A stretch of 64,000 bases of DNA from NCBI GenBank assembly GCA_013365325.1, contig JABVXV010000257.1, positions 26,746 through 90,745 of the forward strand, in the 5' to 3' direction. The position numbers and the translations under genes were made by a program. Positions 26,101 to 41,217 of this stretch are shown piece by piece. The notes under the pieces are model-generated. The model ran no database searches and was not told where the DNA came from. It saw nothing but the letters and a program-made list of their open reading frames with translations. Within the stretch, counting starts at the first letter, position 1. Each line of letters opens with the position of its first letter. Origin of the DNA: Dipetalonema caudispina (Eukaryota; Nematoda; Chromadorea; Rhabditida; Onchocercidae).

Positions 26101-27934
26101 TGAATTAAGTCAAATTTGAATAAATGATTTAATCGATCAATCATTTTTCAGTTTCAGAACCATAATGGTAAAAATTGCAAAATTAATCGAGATTTGAATA
26201 AAAATTTCATGAAATATCGATTCCAGTAAATCATTATCAAATTTTCCCCTAATTTATCTTGCTTTCTTTCCATTTTGTTCTGTTCAATGTAAAATTCCTA
26301 AATTAATCATTTTATATATTCCATATCATAACTTGAATAAAAATCTCATCAAATCATAACTCCCAGAAATTGAATCTTTTATTCATCACAATCCGGTTAC
26401 TTCCATCCTTTCCGTTCTATTCCCATCGGGGTTAAGTGCTTAGTTTCCTGTATCCATCATTTGTGATATTAGAGTTGGAATAAAAAAAAAAAAAAAAAAA
26501 AACGACGAAAGGGAACATAAATGTAGGATTGGTAAGCAATGCAAATGAATGAATAGGTGACATTGAAGTACTCTCAGGTGTTGATGGGATGAGATACAGC
26601 TGAGAGGTCAAACATTTTCCACGGTAACAAACAAAAAAATATTCTACACTTCCGGAAAGGGCAATTTCTTCTTTTTTTTTGCTCATTCTAATTCTTTAAA
26701 TAAATATATTTTTTGACTAAAAGAATTTTTTTTTTTTTTTTTTTGTCAAAATTCTAACTGAAATAAATATTAATGAAAATTTAAAAATGGAATATTTAAT
26801 CAATTGAGCAAATTTTACAGATTTCATTTCATTTTTTATTTGCACATTTTTTCATACAAATGTTAGTCTGTTAAATATATGAAAATTTCTAATTTTACTT
26901 TTTTTTTCTCTTTTTTGAAGAAAAATTAAGAATTTTATCGTACAATGTAAAAGGGTAAGTATGGTATTTTGTGCTATTTTGATTGGTCAAATATAATTTT
27001 GGTCGAAAAATACACTTTTTTTTTCCTGAGATTTTAAAATTTGCTTTTATCTAATCAAAACTTTTGTTCAAGTTTTCAAAATTCTTGAAATTTTAGAATT
27101 TATTCGTTAAGCTATAGACATTCATCAGCTAAAATATATGAGAAGAAATGTGCCGAAAGCAAGTTAAAAGGCCAAATTTAGTTTAGTACTTTTAAAAGGA
27201 TAAAAATTTGATGGAGGATTTTTCAAGTTGTTTGAAATTTATTAAGTTTCATTTAAAATTTTCCACGAATTCCTGGTCAAACTTGAGTTATTCGATTTAA
27301 TTGCAGTATAAAATTTATCCAGCTTAATAAATTTAATTTTAGTAGGAAAATCTGGTGAAAAATAAAACAAGCTGCTAGTAGTTTAAGTAATGGAATCTTT
27401 ATTCACAGCTAATTTAGTCAATATTTTACTAATATTTTGATTAATATTATTAAATTTTTTTTTTTTTTTCTTCTATTTCCCTTTTTTTCTTTTCCATATA
27501 TTTTGTTATTGATGAAATGAAAATGGGATATGATATTAAATATGTGATTGTAAGTAGTTGATTGAATGAAATGAGTATGATATTAGCTTGAAATTGAATG
27601 GAATATCATTGGTTTGGTTAATTGCTTTATTCAAATTATGTACAACAACTTTCGTTAATTCCATTGGAATAAAATTCATTTCTTGAAGTTATTTATTCTA
27701 TTACTTACTTACTAATCGTATCAATACTTTAGGAAAAATATGAATTAATAGAAGGAGGAAGAAAAGAAAGGGAAAAGTGAAAAAGAAAAAAGTATGGAAA
27801 AGATTGATTAAATATTGAATGAAACAAATGGAAAGGAAAGGAAAGATAGACGGATAAGATGAAAATGATGATTAGTTAGCTATTTCATTTAACAAATTCA
27901 TCATAAGAGCTCTTAAGAGATAGATTTAGATGGT

Positions 27935-27967
27935 TGGTTGATTGGTTTGATTGGTTGGTTGGTTTAT
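27935..27967. repeat. Degenerate (TTGG)n repeat
   Basis: GGTTGGTTGATT-type units over about 33 bases. Confidence 0.65.
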
Positions 27968-28040
27968 GGTTGCATGAAGGAAAAAGATAGAAAGGGATAC
28001 GGTATTTTGCATTGATTGAAGAAGAAATGTATTATTACTA

Positions 28041-28086
28041 TTTGTTGTTTGTTGTTGTTGTTGTTGTTGTTGTTGTTTTGTTGTTA
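28041..28086. repeat. (TTG)n microsatellite
   Basis: About 14 TTG units with two small interruptions. Confidence 0.9.
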
Positions 28087-30165
28087 CAGCAATTGATAGA
28101 TTTGATCGATTAAATGAATGGATAAATTTTTACAAAAAAAAAAAAGAATAAAATATATTTGTAAATAAATACACATAAAAAATTTATAATAGATGTAAAT
28201 TTAAGCTAAATAAAGGGAAAAAGAAATTATGATAATATTATGATTATTGTAATTCATGATAACATTACACTATATCATAATATTACAATTGTAATAATTA
28301 ATGGTATTATAATGAAATTATAATAAATAGATAATAAAGAGAAGTGTTGAAAATTTTATTTATAAAATAATTTTAATATTGGCCTATTATACTTTTTTCA
28401 CAATGTGATATTATATCTTTTTAGAAGATTTCTGATTACACTATGCTTATTTGGGGAAAAATTATTAATTAGCTTAATGGAATTATTTTTGAAAATTTTC
28501 AAAATATTAAACAGATGGATAAAGCAAAGTTTAGAAAATGATGAGAAAACAGTTAACCAATTAAATTAATTTACTTTTTAGCATTTTCAAAAATTTTAGT
28601 AGGACTTTTACAAAATACTTTTATCATACAGATGATAACGATGGTAGTGATAATGACGATTTCAGAGATAGTGATGATAAAAATGGAATTCTAAAAACTT
28701 TTAGCTGTCGGCAAAAAATTCTCCAGCCAATATAAACACTATGCAATATGCAAAGGTCATGATAAATTGGTCTAGGCTTTTTCTATCAAAAAGAATTTAA
28801 TTAGAGCAGTGAGCAATGAGAGGAAAAATAATAGGTAGGGATATGAATCATGAACAGATTTAATTTAAATTTTAAAATTGTTGTAAATTTTTGGCTAAAA
28901 TCTTGGTAACATTATTTTTTTGCTCACATTTGAGGCGAATAAAAGATGAAAAAATTTAACCTTTCTTTTCAGCAACTAACAATTATATTTACTGTATGAT
29001 AGATGGAATTTCATTGTTGATTCATGTAGTAATAGTAAGTGAAATATGAAAAACTGTATGCAATATTGGAATTTCGGAAAATTTTGCCATCAAAAAGAAT
29101 GGGATTATGCATATTTTAGATGATTAGATGGTATCATTAATGATGAACATAAGAATTGTTTTCGACAGATATTCATCATCTCAAATACATTTGCATAAAA
29201 GTATCATCTACCGTAATATTAGAAAAAGTGAAGAAACTATAACGAAATACATCCATATATTTTCATTATTTCAATCAAAAAAAAAAAAAAAAAAACAAAA
29301 AATTTTTTTAAGCATGAATTCTTTGCTTTTTGTCTTGTCTTTGATGAATTGTTCGCATACAAATAAATGAGTAAAATATTAAAAATTTTAAAAAATTTCC
29401 TCTTAAAAAATTTAAAACTATCTGAAATTACTTTCCAATTTTTATAAAAAATTAATTAAATGCAAAACTACTGACGATTAATCCTTTAGCATTAAAAGTT
29501 TGTGCTAAAATGATTATCATAATATCAGACGATAATGGATTACTATATTACTTATATAAAAATTGCTTAAAAAATTTAAAGAAAAAAATTTGCTTTTCAC
29601 CATTGCTTTTATGTCTTTTTTTTTTAGAGCAAAAAAACTTATAATATTTGTCAAAAAATTGTTACAAGTTTATTTCATTATATTTTATTATTATTTGAAT
29701 AGTTGCATAAGAAATTCTTCCAACAATCAAAATAAACAATTCCCTCGAAATAGTTCATAAAAAATTTGAATATTTTTGAGTGAAATAAAACTGGAAGATT
29801 TATTTCAATACTTTTTGCAGTATTACAAGCAAATTTTTTGTTTCAAACTTGGAAAAAAGTACTAAGATTTGATATAATCCATAATTTAAAATGACAAAAA
29901 AAATATATTCAAGTCTTAATTCTACTAATTGTTTTTCACTTTTATTGTTTCGGCTAATACTCATTTACTTGACTAACAGTGTAAATGTGAGATAATGAAG
30001 AAATGATAATACTAATTGATAATTAGCTATTTGATTAGACAAATGGATGGAAAATTTACAACATCAATCTTAACATCAACGTAACATCACCATTATTATT
30101 AATAATATCATCATTATTATTATTACAGTTACTATTGTCACTATCATATTATTATTATTTTTATT

Positions 30166-30268
<103 letters not shown>

Positions 30269-33200
30269 CCATTATTACTGTTATTAGTATTATTACTGCT
30301 ATTATTAGTATCATTATTACTCAGACTATCTACAAGCCATTTGCTATACAAACAAGAAACTTTTAGTATACATTCAACAATTTACTTTGATGGTATGCGA
30401 CAAAACAAAATGAAATAGGTAGACGTCATTATCATAAGAAATTATGGATGGAAGATGATAAAATTGAAGGACAAATAAGGTGAAGAAGACATGAATTGTG
30501 TTACCGAAAGGTCTGATTACTCTGAAAATGGTAAACTTTGCTTTCTGATGAAAATAGCGGTACTTTTGATATTGTTTACTTTAGTGCTATTACTTACTAA
30601 TACTACTACTGTTACTACTACTACTACTTAAATCAGCTTTTGGTATCGGCAGTGTCGGATTATTAAAGATAACGATGGATTTATAATGTAAAAATCTCTC
30701 AGAAGTTTCAATAGTTTTAAAAGAATTATAAGGTCATGAACTTTCACCAATTGTTCTGTTCTTCCTTTTTGTCTCGTAATAAATCATAGAACAAGAAAAC
30801 AAGTATTACAATAAGGAATTAATTATCAGTATAATGGATTTTTGTTTAAGATTAATGAAATATTGCACCATATTTCAATCAATATTAGCATTATCAAGTG
30901 TATAGCATAGTATTATGAATTATGATTATGATTAACTTCTCAAATTTTATGAATAATTTCAATAATAGATGAATATAATAGAATTATGATTAAGTGATTT
31001 GATCGGGCAACTTTTTTCTTGATAAAATTCTTTTTTTAACATACTTTATCCAATTTTATTCATTCAGGCTAGAACGATTGAAATACAAAAAGAAATATTT
31101 TGAACTTAATTTTATCAAATTTTACTTTAAAATTTAGTGCAAAATTTCAAAATGAGAAGAATAGCAATTTTTAACTTGAGATTTATAAAATAATTATTTG
31201 AAATATTTAAAAAAAAAAAAAAAAAAACTCTTATTTTTCCTTCCTTTGCAACATTTTTGAAATCAATTACATCATTATAAACTTTACTTGTGTAAAAAAA
31301 AGGAATTTTTTTTTTTTTTTTTAAAAAAAAGTTCTGCAATTTTTTCACTCATTCCTTTCTATTTCATCAAAAAGATATTTTTGTTTGATTATAAATCAAA
31401 CAAATGTGTGATATAACGGTCAATTGGAACAGCAGGAATTCTAACACAGTATGCATAATTTCTAATCTAATTAATATGTCACTTAAGATCGGGTAATGAT
31501 GCGTAAATTATGAGGCGCTATATTATGATATTTGTAAGCATTGTAATTTTGACTTATGACAAAAAAAAAAAAGAAATCGAAAGGTATAATTTTATTTTGT
31601 TATACCTATAAGAAAGTAATAATTATATTTGTTTGAATAAAAGATTCCGACACTTTCAATAATTTCAATGTTACGATTAATGAACTATTGAATCCGAATT
31701 AATCTCACAATCTGATCTATAACCTTTTTCACCTTTCGAATTAATTATATACATATATATATGTGCATGTATAGGAAATTTTCATCTAATGCTTCTTACC
31801 TATCCCCGATACGATTACTTTGCTATTTATCATTCCTTCCGATTTACAATTAGTTTCATAATAAATTTGAATAAGATTAAATGAATGTTATGAAGGTCAT
31901 TCATTGGGTGTAAATTATCCGGAAGTGAAAAATTTACATTTATTCGAATATTTTCTATCCCATTGATAATATTAAGAAATATTCTCTGGTGGTAAAAATA
32001 TTTGAAACTTTGAAATTGTCTTTCAAATCAATGTTTCAAACTTTTGTTATTATTAAATGTTTAAAGACTAATTAACATTTTATAATTAATACAATATAGT
32101 GTATATTTCTAAAATTGCATAATTATAAAATATTACTGTTTAAATTTCTATACAAATATATGTTAATAATAAATTTAAACTCAAAGTTCAGCAAATTTCA
32201 TTCTTTTAAATTATTGATTTATTTTTAGCTACTAAAAAAAATATTTTCTTGAAATTTACTTCAATGATTCATTTACTTCTCTAAAAGAGATACATATGTT
32301 ATGAAGTTATAATTATTCAAATTTTGGAATTTTAATCCTATTTAACATGTTATATTGAATCTAACGAAAAAAAAACACCCAAAATTGTTTTGAATTAAAA
32401 TTAAAATAAAATTTCAATTGCATGCACGTAAATACAATCGATCAATTCCATGTGCATTTATTTCAAATTTATATTATTACAACTCTGACAAAAAAAGAAA
32501 AGTAAATGTTTGAATCAATCATTGTTAGTCAAGAAAAAATTGAAATTACTGGAAACTTTTATTGGTTGATGTAAAATATGTCACCAAAAAAAAAAAAAAA
32601 GGAAATAAAAAGTTAGGAAAAATAAAACGATTTAATTTAATATATTCTATGATATCAATATGTTTGTTTCATACAAAATTATATAACATTAAGCAATATT
32701 GTCGAAATTTTCCACCTTTTTTCCTTAATGGGAAATTTTTTTATTTTCTATTATACAAAATTATGGCATCTACTTCAAAAACTTTAAGATCATCGTTTTT
32801 TTTTTTTTTTTTTTGCCTGAAAAGTAATTAATCGAAAAAGGAAATTAATGATAATTAATCATTTTGTACTGCAAAAAAAAAAAAAAAAAAAACTATGCTA
32901 ATATAATTTAAAGTGAAAAAAAGCAGTGATTTCAAATAAATTTCCAGAGTTAAACAAATATAAATAATAATAATATAGCACCAGAAAAAAAAAGAGAAGC
33001 AAATACAAATAATTTATACAACAAATATGAACAAAAATGTTATGGAAGGAATGCATCAATTATTAAAATATTTTAAATGCTACCCAATGTTAAACTAGTA
33101 ATATAATTTAAGTAACTTTTGAATTTTGTGAAAATTTATTTGAATATAATTTTGTATGAATAATATACTTAAGCATACAAATTATCAATTATTTTTTCTT

Positions 33201-33880
33201 CTTTTTTTTTTTTTATGTCTTCATACAATTAACTAATGAAAGATAATTAAAATGTTTCGTTTCGTAATAATTTAATAAAAATGAAAAAGTAGCAAATTTT
33301 TAACAAATTTTCCACTAATATCTTTCTTTTTGCTTATTTCAAAAGTTTTTCTTCCATTGTACATTGTATGAATTAATGAATGGAAATATTGATTATGAAA
33401 ATAATCAATAAAATGTATGATAAAGTATTACTAATACAAATATAGCAAAATTTTTTCAACAATTTTCATCATTCCAATCAATATTGCATGATTATTTCAT
33501 TATCATGGAAATGAAGAGTAATACGTGTTATAAAATTGAAAATTATAAATGAAGCAATTTTAAAAAACTGCCCAACGAATGATATTTGAACAAATATTCC
33601 ATACAAATTTGGAAAGGTCAAAAGAAAAAAAAGAAGTGTCAAAATTACTAAAATAATTAATTGTTATAAGCTAAAAATTGAAAGAAAAAAATTTTTCTTC
33701 AAAATTTTTTGTCAATTTTTTGCATGAATAAATTATTAACATAATAGGAATACAATGAAAATATACAATAACTCAAGTAATTAAATACGTTAATTGAAAA
33801 ATATTGTAAAAAGTAAATAACCATAATAATTATTCTCTTTTTCCGTTGGTTTTTTTTTTTTTTTTTAACAGATATTAATT

Positions 33881-36800
33881 TTATTTTGCATAATATGGAT
33901 AGTATGGATTTTGAGCAGTTGGATATGGTTGTGCACCAAATGGCGGAAATGGAAATGTTCCTTGCTGATACATATTGCTTGGTTGACACATTGCCTGTAA
34001 AGAAAAATTTCTGAAGAAATTTCAACAAAAAAAAAAAAAAAAAAAATTAACCATTTGTTTTATTTGAAGAAAAAATGATATTTTTCGAAAAAATTTTAAA
34101 AATTATCGAATATTTTAGTATTACTCAAATTAATCACCATTTTGAAATTATAATTAATTATAGTTTTATTTATTTACTTGTTTTTTTTTTTTTTTTTTTT
34201 GTTTATTATACGTTTGACATTTTGTAAATAATTATTTTAAATTCTCATTAAATACTTTGATTGTTAAGCAATAATTTTTATGGATGGTATTATTAGCATA
34301 TTTTTTGTTTACTTGAAGAAAAAAGAAAAAACATACTTGTTGATAAAATTGATTTTTCAAATCCGGTATACCATCAGGCAATGCACTCAAATTTAATAAA
34401 TGTTCCGGATTTGAATCCGGTACACCAGTACCATGTGTATTATCACAACGTTTTCCATCTTTCACTAAGATAGAAACATTCATTTTTCTGTAAACATTAA
34501 ACATTTCAAACCGATGGATTAAAAAGTAAAAATGAAATGATAGAGACATGAATAATTAATGTACTAATGGAAATATGAAAATTTTCAACAAATTAGAAAT
34601 TAAATTTTGGATAAAAAAGAAGAGGCAAATAATATTTGTTATTTTAAAAAATTATTCTATTTCTTTTTGACAATGATTTAATTCAGCAAATTAAATTCGA
34701 CAAAAAATTCACATTCATATTATTTATCGTCATAATTTTTTAGTAAATTTTCATGAAATTAATTACTAATAATATATACTTACTTATCAATATTACTACC
34801 ATCTAATGGTGTTGGTGTCCTAGATGGTCCTGGTGATTGACTTTCCTCTCTTCCTCTACTACCATCGGTCATTTTTCGTTCTTTTTCTTGGCGCTTACAT
34901 TTATAACGATGATTTTGAAACCAAATTTTTACCTGTTAATTAATTAACAGGTAAAAATGATAAATTTTATTTAAATATAAATAAATTCAATACGATAAAC
35001 ATGTTAATGTATACAAATAAATAAGTAAACAAAGAAATGACTAAACAATATTTAAACCTGTGTTGCTGAAAGTCCAATGGAATTAGCTAATGCTTCACGT
35101 TCCGGTGCTGTCAAATATTTGGATGCACGAAAACGCCGTTCTAATTCATAAACTTGATTTTGTGAAAAAAGTACACGTCGTTTACGCCTTGATCCAACAT
35201 GACTGGAAAGTGGCAATTGTAATCCTTGCATTGCTGCATGTGCCGGATTAATACCACAATTAAGGCCAAAACCGGAACCTAATCGAGGTACTGCAATTAA
35301 CAATTTCTTTTTTTTTTTTCTTTTAGTACTTTAAATTTCAATATATAATTGATAATTAATTACATTTACTAATTTAATTTTCATTCAAATTTATTTAACA
35401 TAATGATAAGCAGAAGTATGCATGCATATATTTTTATGTTTGCTATAACAATAAAAAAATTTCACCATTTAATTAATTTTACTCATTCATTTTAATTAAT
35501 CTTAATTTTACTTAATATAACTTGCTTAATTTAATTTAATACATTTTAATCATAGTGTATTTATTATAATCACTGATCAAATTGCTAGAAATTTTGTAAA
35601 AATTTTAAAAATAAATCTTAATTAATAAAATTATTTATGATTTAAAACAATTATAAAAAAAAAAAAAAAAAACAATCAAACAACAAACAAATATTTGTGA
35701 TGCATAACAGTTAACCAAACTTTTCTTATTTGTATGGGTAAAATTGGCATCCTGCTGTTCATTAGAATTAACTCTCTTCACAATATGAATAAGAAGTTTC
35801 ATCCGATTCCCGTGCACCTGACTTATATAATTTATTAAAAATACAGACACATGCACACACATACACACACACACATATACATACATCTATACATACCTAG
35901 GTAAAGTTATGTACACATACATACATATATAGAGAATCTAAGAGAAAATAATAAATACATCAGCAGGGGTGGTAAATCTTATTTTTATTCATACTCAATC
36001 ATATTATAATGATTGATCAATCTTTTCTTCATCATTTAACATTCAATAACAATAAATCAATTTTATACCATCAATTCTTTCCTATTAACAAATACTGTAT
36101 CATTAATTACTTAATTATTAACATGTTAATTGATTGAACTATAAATTATTTTAATTAAAACATTTGTGATAATAAATGTTGCAAATTATTATTATTATTA
36201 TTAGAAACGATGAAAAAAATACATTCTTTTATTCCTTCTTAAGATAAAAAAAAAAAAAAAAAAAAATTTTGTATGAATGCAATTAAGTAAAAAAAAAAAA
36301 AAGAAAAAAGAAGAATTGGTTGAAATTTAATTTTGGATTATTTATAGCAAAATATTTTCAATAAAATAATTTAAAAAAATTCAAAATAATATAATTTTGT
36401 TTGTCTTTTTCTCAAATAAAAAAAAAAAATATTTGAAATTTTTGATCATATAAATTTTTTCATTGTTTTCATTTTTTTTTCTTCTCCATTTATTTGTGCA
36501 AGAAAATTAGGTGAGAAATTTCAATAAATTTTACTATGATTAAATATTTTTTGGAATTTTTTAAAGTAATTACAAGCCGAAATTTTATTGAGAAGTTTTA
36601 AACTTTTTTTTTTGCTGCAAAATTCAATTTTAACTTTTTTTTTTTTTTTTTTGCTTGGCCAATATTTAAATGCAGCATCAGAAATGAATTATTGCAAAAT
36701 ATTGAAAGTCGATTTATCTCACCGTTATTACCATATCAGATACATATTTACATAGGTCAAATAACCAAATATTATTTCATTTATTGAAAATTTATATTTG

Positions 36801-39800
36801 TAGTAGTCTTTAATCGATTATTTGATATCTTTTACCTTAACATCCTCACCACTTTACCACTCTTACTTTGTATATTTTGGTTAATGTTTGTCCGCATGTT
36901 TGTCTATCTGTTTGATTTGTCACATCATTGGTTGCAAATTAGAATGGAAACTATACAATGATATTGGTTGAGGTGACAAAATGATTTGGTAAGGAAGAGA
37001 GGAGGAAATTTCAACATTTCATCATTTTCCGGTTTTTAGTCTCATTTTAATTTTAGGAAAATTGAATGAATCAACAATGAAAGAAAGAGTAAGAGAAAGG
37101 GAAAAACAAATATAATGGAATGAAAAAAAAATAGAGAAATGATAGGTGAAGAAAGTTTGCAAAATTTTTAAGGACAAATTGTTAATAAATAGTCAAAGAT
37201 GAATTTAGAAATATTGAAATTTAGTGATCAATAATTTAAACGACAAAGGAATGAAATGATAAATTAAGTAAATATTGCAATATTTTTAGGTAAGTTTGAA
37301 AGAAACAAAGAAAAAATACCAAAAAACAATTTAAAATTAAAATGAAAAAAATTGAATTAATTCAATATTCGGAAATGATTTTAAATTTCAAAAGAAAGTA
37401 TTATAAAATTATATATGTGAAGTATTAATGCATTAATCGATTATTGATAAAATAATTAGGAAGAATATTTTGAAAAACTGAAAAAGAAGAAATAAATGGA
37501 ATTGAGAAAAATAAGTGATATGAAAAAAGAAGAACGAAAAATAAAAATACGTAATCAATTACTAATAAATTTCAAAAAATTTTTGCTGAAATTCAAATTT
37601 ACAAGAATTAATTTCAAGAGCAATAAAAGAAGAAAAACTTAATTCAAATATCGAAATAATCAAAATGCTATGATATAATGTTGATTCTTCTTCACGATAA
37701 CGATAAGTTTATGATAATAAGGTGGTAAATAATACTTAAGAACTTAAAACTCGGATAATCCACCACTTTTTTTATCCACTTCTAACTGAGTCTAATTCTC
37801 GGACTACCATCATCCTAATATTACCGAAAAGGATATTTGGTAGCAGTACCACAAAAATATTCCGATCATTTCTAGTATGGATTAGTAAACGAGAAAGGGT
37901 ACACATAAACAAGGAAGAGTAATTTTTATTTATGATTATTTAATTGAATTTGATAATAAACGTAGTGAAAATATTCGGAATTTTTAAATATTAAGATCAT
38001 TTAAATATTAATTTTTTTCTGGTCAAATTATTTTAAAGCTGTAGGGATCATTTAATTTTGAAAAGTTATTGAATCGTTCTTCGTTTACTCATTCATTTCA
38101 ATTTTCGATATTATGCTCGATTTTCCTATGTTTCAAAGGTGGTTAAGATTTTGAATTGCCGAATTTTGTTGAATTATTTAAAAGAATTATAAAATGGGGC
38201 AAGATTTTTGAATTTCTTATACGTTAGATTTAATAAAATCAATAGTAAAATTTTAAACTAACATATAGATGCACAGACACACACACACACACATACACAC
38301 ACACACACACAAACACACAAACATATTTATTAATTGGCTCTTATTTGTATTAATAGCAAATTAAGGCTAATTTTTACTTTTACTAAAAGAAAATTGAAAC
38401 TTTTCTTCCTTTTCTTCAAAACTTAATTTTGCCAAAATTTTACAATTAAAAAGTAAAACTTTTAAAATTATCTGTATAAAACGAATAACTTTTGAAATAT
38501 AATGAATGAGTGATTTTTATTTAAATTTAAATAAACTACTAATTTTGGAGAACGAAAACAAACCAAGTCGTGGATCATGCGTACCGTACCAACCAGCTGC
38601 TGATGGTGCATTTGCAACATAGCTAAAAAAAAAAATTGATAGTTTATTAAAAATAAAACATATGTTATACTTCTATAATGTTTGTTAAAAATGTTCATAT
38701 TTTATAATTTTAATAATTTTTCTACAAAAATTTTTTGATTAACCTTGAAAAATCTGGTGCTGGTTGATAGCTATTACCAAAATGACCAGTAAGATATGGT
38801 GATGCACTAAATGCGGATGATGCTGTTGCAGCACTTGCATGTGATGCTACCGTTGCCATACCACTATTTGAACTGGTTCCAGTTACCGTATGTATTGTGC
38901 TACTTGTAGGTCGATAACCGGAAAATCCTACTGGTGATGCATCTAATGATGTTATACTACCCGATCCGGTGTTTGCTGCCATTTTCAGCAAACGTTGATG
39001 AACTCGAGCTGAAATAAAATTTTTTGTTTATAAATGTTTAATTATCCTATAAAATTCATACATACAAATCAATCAATCAATATCAATGATTTCGAAAACT
39101 AACTCTAATCATGTGAAATTTTTATTTGAATAAAAACAAAGTGTACTGGAATAATTGCAAAATTATCTCGCTCATTTTAGTTTTATTAACAAGCATATGG
39201 TAGTATCTTATCAAATTACCTAAAGTTTTTACAATATATCTCATCATGATGATACAGTATTGCCTAACTAGTCTCAACACTCACTCATATTACGGTATCA
39301 AGTGAAATTTTGAAGAAAAAAAAATCCTTTTTATTGAAAAATTCAAATTTTTACTTTAAAAATTCAACTCAAATATTTATATTTCATTAATAAATTACTC
39401 ATAGTTCTTAGTTCTTTTCTTTTTTTTTGGCTCTCACTTATATCTGTGTATTGAATATACGACATAAATATTTTGCTTACTTAAGGTATTAACTGCAAGA
39501 AGTTGAAATTAATAAATTATCATTTCTCAAAATTATGCAACAAACTTATCAAACTAAATTCCTATATTTCCTATATGATACGGGTTGCATTTTTAATTTT
39601 GTGAATCTTCCAAAATTCAAATTTTTCATTAATCTTAAAACCAAATTAATCCATCCATATGCCTTCTTTATGAAATATGAGAAACAAGAGAACGAAATAC
39701 TATGAAATGTTCTTTTACATTTATCATTAAATTTCAACTACTGCAAGCTTTCGTCATGTATTAAATTTAATTTTAAGATTAATCAGATGAGATGAAAAGA

Positions 39801-41186
39801 AAACAACTTCATGTTTTAATGGAGACTGTGGATTGTTTGACAATAAAGTTTAATTAAATCGTATATTAAATAACAACTATTACGTAGCTTATTTTAAAGC
39901 AAGGATCTAATGATTTAATTAGTTTATATTTAATTGTTCCCTTATTAGGTAATTCATTTGTTCAACCATCAATCAAGTATAATATCATTATGAATACTAT
40001 ATCAGTTTACGCCAAGATATATTTTTGTCTAACATTATTAATTAAAAATTGCATAAAGTAAATTTGATTGGTTTTGTCAAATCTTTTAAAATTTTCAATA
40101 TGCTATATTAATCAGAATCATATTTTGAATAGAATTTAATATAGCACACATGTTTCTAAATTATAAGTTTAATTTCAAAGAAAAAGAACCTAGAAAATAA
40201 TCTCCAAATCAGTAACCGAAAAAAATCTCAATTTAAATTTAATTTTAAAACATAAACCACTAAAATAATTGCATTTAATCCTAACAAATGGTACAGAATA
40301 ATTGTAACATAAATATATCAGCAAAAAAAAAAGTTAAAAATTAGGTAATATGATATTGCCAATAGAATATAGATCCTGATAGAATCTTGAAGAATTCCCG
40401 CTAACAAAAAAAAAGAGAAAAAAATTGCTCAAGATCGATTGGAAGTAAAGATCAGCATGAAGAAAATTTGTGATAATTTATTCTTCAATACTAATTTCTT
40501 AAAGTTATTCAAATATTTAATCACAAATTTAATCTTATCTGAGTAAGCAAAGAGTTTTATTTGTCTAGTAATCAGATTTGTAGCAAAAATTAAGATTGTA
40601 AAATTTAAATTACTTATTAAATTGGTAGCGATGAAATAATTTTAAAATTTACCCTTAAATTCATACTTTATATGAACTTTAAAGATATTTAAAGTACAAA
40701 CTCTCTTAGAAAATTACTAACAAAAAAGTTGGAAATTTTCTTTGGACTTTTTTCGTACTCCATTGAGTTGTATTTTGTTAATGAATGGAAATTTAATTGG
40801 AATATTTCCACTAAACTGTATAAGAAATAAAATTGGCCCACTTTGCTTTCCTTCGTTTTTTTCTTTCTAATATTTTTCACTTTATTTCGCATTCAAAATT
40901 AATAAATAATTATTATATGAATGAACAATTTTCTCTAAACAACAAATAGTAAAATTTGATTACATTTTCTTATAAACAAATTTTATTTTGCTACAAATAA
41001 TAATAATAAATTTCAAAAAAAAAAAATAATAATAATAACAAATGTAAACAATAATAATAATAATAATAATAATAATATCAATGATAGATAATCATATTTG
41101 AATGGATCCTTGATGATCATCATTATGCATTTTGTACAGTACTTGAAAATGATGAATAAGTGGACTTGAATTTTTGTGATTTACCC

Positions 41187-41217
<31 letters not shown>

